DNA of 49,673 nucleotides from Burkholderiales bacterium (GTDB taxonomy: Bacteria; Pseudomonadota; Gammaproteobacteria; Burkholderiales; SG8-41): assembly GCA_030683105.1 (NCBI GenBank), contig JAUXMZ010000052.1, forward strand, positions 1 through 49,673, given 5' to 3'. The notes below the pieces were generated by a model. That model saw only the letters and a list, made by a program, of their open reading frames with translations. It did not search any database and had not been told where the DNA came from. Shown piece after piece: positions 44,725 to 49,673 of the stretch; position 1 is the first letter of the stretch, and every line of letters starts with the position of its first letter. The translations under genes and the position numbers were made by a program.

Positions 44725-45506
44725 GCGCTCAACCGGAATCGTCACCTTCCAAAAACGTCTTCCCGCGCATAAAGAGCGTAAGCGCCGGTGCGCCGTTCGC
44801 TTGGCTCGCCGCGGGATGGCGCGACTTCCGGGCGGCGCCGGGTGCGAGCCTGTTCTACGGCATCGCCTTTGTCGTCATGGGCTATCTGCTCAACACCTTT
44901 TTTGCCTCCAGCCCGCACATCACGCTCGCGCTCGGCACCGGCTTTACGCTGATCGGCCCTTTCCTTGCGCTCGGGCTGTACGATCTGTCGCGCCGCCGCG
45001 AGCGTGGCGAGCAGTCGCAGCTTGCGGCCAGCCTGACCGCATGGAACAGCAATCCCGGCGCGATCGGCTTCTACGCCCTGATCCTGCTGCTGCTATTCGC
45101 GGGCTGGGCCCGGGTCTCTGTGGTGCTGGTGGCGCTGTTTTACACGGGCAGCATGCCGAGCATAGCCACCTTCGCGCAGCATCTGGTGTTCTCGAACGAA
45201 AACCTGGAGTTTCTGGCGATCTATTTCGGCGTCGGTGCGGGTTTCGCCTTGCTGGTGTTCGCCGTCAGCGTGGTCTCCATTCCGCTGATGATGGACCGCG
45301 GCACCGACACCGTCACCGCCATGATCGCGAGTTTTCTCGCGCTGACGCGAAACTTCCCCGCCATGCTGGTATGGGCTGCGCTGATCGGCATGATGCTCTT
45401 CGTCGGACTCGCAACGCTTTATATCGGTCTGGCAATCACGGGCCCCATTGTCGGTCATGCCACCTGGCATGCCTATCGTGCGCTGGTGGCGCCGCCTTCC
45501 GACTGA
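44721..45506 (+). CDS. DUF2189 family integral membrane protein
   Basis: A 261-residue inner-membrane protein with a soluble N-terminal 35 residues and about six hydrophobic helices. It matches DUF2189 (WLAAGWRDFRAAPGASLFYGIAFVVMGYLL near the N-terminus, PLMMDRGTDTVTAMIASFLAL near the C-terminus). The function of the family is unknown; it often lies in respiratory gene neighbourhoods. The start overlaps the histidine phosphatase stop by four bases. It is convergent with the SulP gene, a REP element lying between. Confidence 0.85.
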   Translation: MSAQPESSPSKNVFPRIKSVSAGAPFAWLAAGWRDFRAAPGASLFYGIAFVVMGYLLNTFFASSPHITLALGTGFTLIGPFLALGLYDLSRRRERGEQSQLAASLTAWNSNPGAIGFYALILLLLFAGWARVSVVLVALFYTGSMPSIATFAQHLVFSNENLEFLAIYFGVGAGFALLVFAVSVVSIPLMMDRGTDTVTAMIASFLALTRNFPAMLVWAALIGMMLFVGLATLYIGLAITGPIVGHATWHAYRALVAPPSD

Positions 45507-45525
45507 AGGATAACCCTCAGCGAAC

Positions 45526-45612
45526 GTAGCCCGGATGCAACCGCAGGTGGAATCCGGGATTTCGTCTGCTCAACGCCTCGCCCCGGATTTCTTCATGCTC
45601 CATCCGGGCTAC
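45526..45612. repeat. REP-like palindromic element with 12-bp terminal arms
   Basis: GTAGCCCGGATG at 45526-45537 and its exact complement at 45601-45612 enclose an inner pair of CCGGATT/AATCCGG-type segments. It lies between convergent genes (DUF2189 and SulP), where such elements typically act as bidirectional transcript ends. A half copy is at 9286-9319. Confidence 0.85.
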
Positions 45613-45655
45613 CCACTACCGGACGAGTAACGCCTCATCGCCGAACAACCCGCAA

Positions 45656-47842
45656 CTACCACTGCGCCATGCGCTGAATCTCCTCGTCGGTATGCCGCAA
45701 ATGCTGACCCTGTGCCTTGCCCAACGCGATCAGCAACGCCACCGCCACATCCGGGTGCCGTTCTTCAAGCTGACGCAGGCTGTTGCGGTCTAAAACCATC
45801 AGTTCAGCCGGCGCCACCACGCAGGCATCGGCAGTTCTCGGCCCGGGATCAAGAAAAGCCACCTCGCCAAAAAAAGTCCCGGGGCCGCACTTTGCAAGAC
45901 GCTTGTAATGATGCCGTGTCGTCTGCAGCCGCATCTCGACTTCACCGTGCAAGACTATATATAAGTCGTCTCCCGTACCGCCCGCGGCAAACAACTGCTG
46001 TCCCGCCACCGTGCGGGTTGGTTGCAACACCGTCTCCAGCGCCGCGATCTGCGTCGGACTCATACCCCGGCACAGGTCGTTGTCTGCCAGCGCCACATGT
46101 TCGTGCGCTGCGGCAGGTGGCGAGCCCAGTTCGGTGAGCAGCGCATCCTCGGCATATTCAAGCGCTTCGTCCGAGCCGACCAGGGTTTTTACGTTAAGCT
46201 CCTCCCCGTCTTTCTGAGCGACCGCGGCCAGTGTTTTATTGATGTCCGCGCCCAGATCGAGTTCGCGATGCACTTCGCAAAACAACAATTGCCCGCCATG
46301 CGCCTGCAGCCGCGCTGCGATCTGATGCAGGATATTGATGCCGGTGAGATCGATCTGGCCGGCGCGCCGCATGTGCAAAATGATCCAGGCCGGACGATCA
46401 AGCTCGGGAAGCAGTTCCTCGAACAGGCTGTCTGCCGTGGCGAAAAACAGGTTTCCGCGCAATTCATACAGGACTATTCGGTCTCCGTGCAACTCGAGCA
46501 GCGCCTGTTCCGCTGCGGTGCGCACTCTCACCGAACGCCGCTGCGCGCCGCTTGACCGCCGGTGAATAACCGGAGCCTGCGCCTGGGAACGGATGAACAA
46601 TATGATCGTGATCACGACGCCCGCCCCGACCGCCGTGACCAGGTCATAGGCGACGGTGATAATCATCACCAGCAGCGCCACCATCGCATCCATGCGCATG
46701 CGTCCGGCACGCAGCCACTCGAACATGTCGCGCTTTATCATGCCGACAGCGACATGGATGATGATGCCGGCAAGCACGCTGAGCGGCAGCAGCTTTCCTG
46801 CCGGGGCAAAGATAAACACCATCACAACGAACGCAGCGCCCGCGGTGACCCCGGCCCAGTGCCGGGCGCCGGTCTTGACGGCCACCACCGTGGCGCCGGT
46901 GGTTGCGGACCCGCCCATGCCGCCGGCCAGGCCGGCCAGCATCTGGCCCACGCCCTGGGCGATCAATTCGCGGCGGGCATCGTGGCGGGCTTCGGTCACG
47001 AGATCGGCGATCACCGATGTCAATAACGTATTGAGGCTCGCCAGCATCGCCAGCGCCAGTGCGCCCAATACCACCGACCACAACGGCAAGTCCTGGAACA
47101 GCGCTAACGAGAGTCCTGAACTGCTATCACCAAATTCCGGCAACGCACCGACCACCCACGACCCGGGAACCGGTCCCGGGCCCAGGCCCGCCAACATGTG
47201 AAAAATCAGCGTGCCGGCTATCAACCCGGTTATCGGCGGCGGTATCTTCGGCAACCACCTGACCGAGGCTACCGCCACCCCCAGGGTCGCGAGCGCACTG
47301 GCGCCGGGTATCCATAGCCAGCCTTCCCACCCTGCTTCTGGAATATCGCCGAATATCGGGCCTAACTGGGAGCGGATCATGATCAGTGCAGCGCCGGTCA
47401 TGAAGCCGACCACCACTGGGTAGGGAATGAATCTGATCAGTTTGCCGCCGCCCGAAACCGCAATCGCAATCTGCATCAGGCCGGCAAGCACGATCATGGC
47501 GACAAGGCCCGCGAACAGATGTTCGCCGTCCAGGCCATGCGCGGCCAGCGTGGCCAATGCGCCCGTCAGCAACGCCAGTGCGGGACCGGTGGGTGAACTG
47601 ATCAGGCCCCGGGTGCTGCCGAACAGTCCCGAAGCCAGGCTCAGGCACGCCGCGCCGACCAGCCCGGCCAGCGCGCCGCCCGCAGCGCTCATGTCCATGA
47701 GCGCGAACAGCGCAACTCCGTACGCCATGGCCTGCGGCAGCACCACCATGGCGGCGGCTATCCCGCCCGCGAGATCGCGCACGCCGTAGCCGGAAGGCTG
47801 GGGCGCGACGACCGCGCCCGCAGTCACTTGATCGCCAGTCAT
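45656..47842 (-). CDS. SulP-family anion transporter fused to STAS and cNMP-binding domains
   Basis: A 728-residue protein. Residues about 20-420 are the SulP/SLC26 membrane domain (typically sulfate, bicarbonate or similar anions), with about 12 hydrophobic helices and the signature SSPTGPALALL. Residues about 445-565 are a STAS domain (IDLTGINILHQI, with threonine at the usual phosphosite). Residues about 595-710 are a cyclic-nucleotide-binding domain with the phosphate-binding cassette FGEVAFLDPGPRTADAC. Transport gated by cyclic nucleotide binding is inference from the fusion. The anion is unknown. A palindrome lies in its upstream region. Confidence 0.93.
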   Translation of the reverse strand: MTGDQVTAGAVVAPQPSGYGVRDLAGGIAAAMVVLPQAMAYGVALFALMDMSAAGGALAGLVGAACLSLASGLFGSTRGLISSPTGPALALLTGALATLAAHGLDGEHLFAGLVAMIVLAGLMQIAIAVSGGGKLIRFIPYPVVVGFMTGAALIMIRSQLGPIFGDIPEAGWEGWLWIPGASALATLGVAVASVRWLPKIPPPITGLIAGTLIFHMLAGLGPGPVPGSWVVGALPEFGDSSSGLSLALFQDLPLWSVVLGALALAMLASLNTLLTSVIADLVTEARHDARRELIAQGVGQMLAGLAGGMGGSATTGATVVAVKTGARHWAGVTAGAAFVVMVFIFAPAGKLLPLSVLAGIIIHVAVGMIKRDMFEWLRAGRMRMDAMVALLVMIITVAYDLVTAVGAGVVITIILFIRSQAQAPVIHRRSSGAQRRSVRVRTAAEQALLELHGDRIVLYELRGNLFFATADSLFEELLPELDRPAWIILHMRRAGQIDLTGINILHQIAARLQAHGGQLLFCEVHRELDLGADINKTLAAVAQKDGEELNVKTLVGSDEALEYAEDALLTELGSPPAAAHEHVALADNDLCRGMSPTQIAALETVLQPTRTVAGQQLFAAGGTGDDLYIVLHGEVEMRLQTTRHHYKRLAKCGPGTFFGEVAFLDPGPRTADACVVAPAELMVLDRNSLRQLEERHPDVAVALLIALGKAQGQHLRHTDEEIQRMAQW

Positions 47843-47905
47843 GACTTGTCCGTCGGTTGCTGCCGATATGCAGAGTTCTATAGTAGCGTATGAGACGTAG
47901 AGACG

Positions 47906-47927
47906 CTTAACGTTTTACAACGTTAAG
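47906..47927. promoter_or_regulatory. Palindrome upstream of the SulP gene
   Basis: CTTAACGTT, loop TTAC, AACGTTAAG: a perfect 9-bp-arm inverted repeat, 64 bp upstream of the SulP start codon. It could be an operator. The pattern is seen directly; the binding protein is unknown. Confidence 0.45.
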
Positions 47928-47960
47928 TAACAAAACCGATTCGTCTCGGGCAACGTGGTT

Positions 47961-47990
47961 TCACTCTTCACTCTTCACTCCTCACCCTTG
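47961..47990. repeat. Heptamer run, unit CACTCTT
   Basis: Units CACTCTT, CACTCTT, CACTCCT, CACCCTT with exact 7-bp period, directly before the second copy of the hairpin-headed repeat. Confidence 0.85.
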
Positions 47991-47999
47991 CTTGATGTC

Positions 48000-48240
48000 G
48001 GGGGCAGCCCGACAGCTGGTCACTTTCTCTTGCGCGGCCAAGAGAAAGTAACCAAAGAGAAGGCCGCCCAGTTCGCCGCCCCTGACGTTCTGTCGTCAGG
48101 AGTTCCCTGCGCTGCTCGACCAGCCCGGCTGCTGCGGAACTCGCACAGAACGCTCAGACAGTCCTCGCAGAATTCCCGGGCTTGTCTGTGCTGCTCGGCG
48201 GCTCGCATGGGTCCGGGGAATGGACGTAGCAGCTAGGGGA
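48000..48240. repeat. Hairpin-headed dispersed repeat, copy 2
   Basis: It matches 9416-9724 at both ends and over most of its length. The head hairpin is perfect here: ACTTTCTCTTG at 48022-48032 and its complement at 48039-48049 around CGCGGC. It ends with the GCAGCTAGGG tail. It is non-coding and lies in the 750-bp gap between the SulP gene and the FRG gene. Confidence 0.85.
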
Positions 48241-48268
48241 GGAGTAATCGCGGTAAATGCCTCTCACA

Positions 48269-48312
48269 GCAGTTACCAATCACTAATTACTAATCACCAA
48301 TCACAGCAGTTA
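48269..48312. repeat. Heptamer run bounded by GCAGTTA on both sides
   Basis: Units CCAATCA, CTAATTA, CTAATCA, CCAATCA with 7-bp period, opened by GCAGTTA (48269-48275) and closed by GCAGTTA (48306-48312). Confidence 0.85.
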
Positions 48313-48318
48313 AGCGTT

Positions 48319-48397
48319 GCTCGGCGGCGCACATGGGACCACGGAATAAGCAGCCTCGCTAGAGGAAGCATCAGCGCAGCAAATTAGTCTCAAAGCG
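48319..48397. repeat. Fragment of the hairpin-headed repeat (tail only)
   Basis: It contains GCTCGGCGGC, then ACATGGGACC, GCTAGAGGAAG and GCGCAGCAAATTA in the same order as the tail of copy 1 (about 9690-9760), with substitutions. It lies 80 bp after copy 2, so the tail has been duplicated or is a remnant of a third element. Confidence 0.65.
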
Positions 48398-48421
48398 TAC
48401 GACATATAAACAAGTGCTCTC

Positions 48422-48493
48422 CGCCTCTCGCCTCTCGCCCGGCGTCTCTCGCCCGGCGTCTTTCGCCTTTCCGGTCACTGGTCACCGCAGTTA
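48422..48493. repeat. Degenerate heptamer run ending in GCAGTTA
   Basis: Units CGCCTCT, CGCCTCT, CGCCCGG, CGTCTCT, CGCCCGG, CGTCTTT, CGCCTTT, CCGGTCA, CTGGTCA keep an exact 7-bp period although the sequence drifts, closing in GCAGTTA. The FRG-domain gene starts 100 bp downstream. Confidence 0.8.
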
Positions 48494-48594
48494 AAATCGC
48501 AATGCGGTTGACATATTGAAACTCGGCGGGGGACTATGTTATCCGGCGTTATTGCCGGATATTTATAGTTTGGCGTCACAAAGAAGGCATTCAC

Positions 48595-49398
48595 ATGAGT
48601 CAGGCAGCTAAAGATTTCCTCGCGCGCGTGGAGTCATGGAGCGATCTCAGCGACTTGGTCGAGCACTTTTCCTTCTACAGCGCGAATGATTGGCTATTTC
48701 GCGGAGTCACAAACGTAAATCACACACTCATCGCAAAGATCGGTCGCGAGAAGGCGCGAATCATAAAACGCGGGCCGGGATCACCTCGCGTCAAACGCGT
48801 ACCATATCGATTAGCGGACGAACGCGCTATCTTCACAATGTTCAAGAGTCAAGCCCTTGCTTACCTCCAGCGACCACCTACAACACCACTCGAATGGTTG
48901 GCGCTTGCACAGCACTTTGGCATGCCAACGCGGCTTCTTGACTGGACGGAAAGTATTCTTATAGCCGCATGGTTCGCAGTTGAAAATGCGGGCGCCAAGG
49001 AAGACGGTGCTGACGCTGCAATCTGGGTTGCCCATGGAGTTTCGTCGATCGACGCCGAAGATCCATGCGATCCTTTCAAGGTCAAGTCTCCATGTGTTTA
49101 CCGGCCAGCCCATGTCAGCGCTCGAATAGCAGCTCAGGGGAGCGTTCTCATGCTGTGCCCAAAACCCACTGAGAAAGTCAAACTGGCGTTCGTACGAAAG
49201 ATAACAATCGCCCGAAGAGCAGAGTTCACGATCAAGAAACGACTCAACACTTGTGGCGTGAACAAGCGACTCTTGTTCCCAGACCTACAGGGATTGGCGG
49301 AACACCTAAGTTGGTTGCACAAGCATGACTACCTAGCCGGCTACAGCGATGGGGCGGGACTATCGATTCGGCCCACGCCGGACGAGGAAGAACAGTGA
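48595..49398 (+). CDS. FRG-domain protein of unknown function
   Basis: A 267-residue soluble protein with the FRG domain: WLFRGV near residue 33 and AQHFGMPTRLLDWTESILIAAWFAV near 103-127, the two diagnostic blocks. The family function is unknown; members are common in mobile and accessory regions. The start has AAGAAGG upstream. The coding sequence is less G/C-rich and uses codons unlike its neighbours, and it lies between dispersed repeats and a likely group II intron end, so it was probably acquired by transfer. No enzymatic residue set can be assigned. Confidence 0.85.
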   Translation: MSQAAKDFLARVESWSDLSDLVEHFSFYSANDWLFRGVTNVNHTLIAKIGREKARIIKRGPGSPRVKRVPYRLADERAIFTMFKSQALAYLQRPPTTPLEWLALAQHFGMPTRLLDWTESILIAAWFAVENAGAKEDGADAAIWVAHGVSSIDAEDPCDPFKVKSPCVYRPAHVSARIAAQGSVLMLCPKPTEKVKLAFVRKITIARRAEFTIKKRLNTCGVNKRLLFPDLQGLAEHLSWLHKHDYLAGYSDGAGLSIRPTPDEEEQ

Positions 49399-49416
49399 AC
49401 TTTGAGCGTCAGAAAA

Positions 49417-49454
49417 TGCAAGGCGGACGGGGTCATGCAAGACGGACGGGGTCA
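49417..49454. repeat. 19-bp tandem repeat after the FRG gene
   Basis: TGCAAGGCGGACGGGGTCA at 49417-49435 is repeated at once at 49436-49454 with a single change (GGCGG to GACGG). It begins 18 bp after the FRG stop codon. It may mark the edge of an inserted element; function is unknown. Confidence 0.85.
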
Positions 49455-49539
49455 GGTCTAGCATCATAGCATTCCTCACGCTCCTCTCACGATCCTCCCC
49501 ACCGTCGTGAAGTGTATGTCGACGTGATCCGTGCTACTT

Positions 49540-49624
49540 TGGGAGAGTAGCAGCGAGCATCCCGGATAGCCGGAACCTCGCCGCCCTCGCAGAACCGGAC
49601 TTGGAGAGTTACACCATCCGGCTC
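49540..49624 (-). mobile_element. Likely 3' end of a group II intron (domains V and VI), minus strand
   Basis: Read on the minus strand, 49624 to 49591 gives a 34-nt unit starting GAGCCGGATG and ending AGTCCGGTTCT, which has the size, the AGC triad and the pairing of group II intron domain V. The following GGCGAG...CTCGC hairpin (about 49584 to 49551) fits domain VI, and the CTACTC that follows is a usual 3' end. The rest of the intron, including any reverse transcriptase gene, would lie beyond the right edge. A minus-strand open frame entering from the edge ends within domain V, at 49609. Confidence 0.55.
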
Positions 49625-49673
49625 CCAGCTTGAGTCATCCACAATGGTTTGGGGTAGAGATTGTGCTGGATGC

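Noticed and set aside
48508-48542. A promoter for the FRG gene (TTGACA with TATGTT)
   Set aside because: The spacing between the two hexamers is about 21 bp, too long for a normal sigma-70 promoter.

Overview
The window looks like a chromosomal segment of a betaproteobacterium, probably a free-living one with sulfur or lithotrophic metabolism. Evidence: two Bug-family (TctC-type) periplasmic receptors with a TctBA transporter, a Pil-Chp type IV pilus chemosensory operon, a CbbR-like LysR regulator, and a QmoA-QmoB-HdrC-HdrB electron-transfer operon of the type that serves APS reductase in sulfur-cycle organisms. The genus cannot be fixed from these data. No rRNA, tRNA or CRISPR array was seen.

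Layout. 1-310: heptamer tandem repeats. 317-9269: HD-domain phosphohydrolase, a giant coiled-coil/AsmA-like membrane protein, HtpX protease, a membrane diguanylate cyclase, a DUF3025 protein and an L-2-hydroxyglutarate-oxidase-like flavoprotein. 9270-10658: repeat-rich stretch with a VapBC toxin-antitoxin pair and its palindromic operator. 10656-16568: Tat-exported amidohydrolase, RidA, alpha/beta hydrolase, SrkA kinase and an unrecognised protein. 16752-22529: Bug receptor, gamma-glutamyltransferase, second Bug receptor, TctB, TctA. 22614-24505: DUF599 and FIST proteins. 25040-33700: pilG-pilH-pilI-pilJ-chpA. 33755-34037: broken phosphodiesterase gene. 34264-42061: CbbR-like regulator, qmoA, qmoB, hdrC, hdrB, FAH-family protein. 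42151-47842: crotonase-fold protein, Vgb-like beta-propeller, histidine phosphatase, DUF2189 membrane protein and a SulP-STAS-cNMP fusion. 47843-49673: second accessory stretch with dispersed repeats, an FRG-domain gene and the likely 3' end of a group II intron.

How the genes work together. The Pil-Chp genes form one tight operon coding receptor (PilJ), adaptor (PilI), composite kinase (ChpA) and two response regulators. QmoA, QmoB, HdrC and HdrB should form one flavin/iron-sulfur complex in which soluble HdrCB stands in for membrane QmoC; a TTA-N7-TTA box fitting CbbR-type regulators lies in front of it. TctC/TctB/TctA form a secondary carboxylate importer with a gamma-glutamyltransferase just upstream.

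The strongest unexplained signals are in the non-coding DNA. Four intergenic elements have different short-period arm repeats but share TTAGCC-like caps. Many intergenic runs keep an exact 7-bp period, several ending in GCAGTTA. A hairpin-headed repeat of about 240-345 bp occurs twice plus a fragment. The 3' end of hdrB is amplified in 130-bp tandem units.
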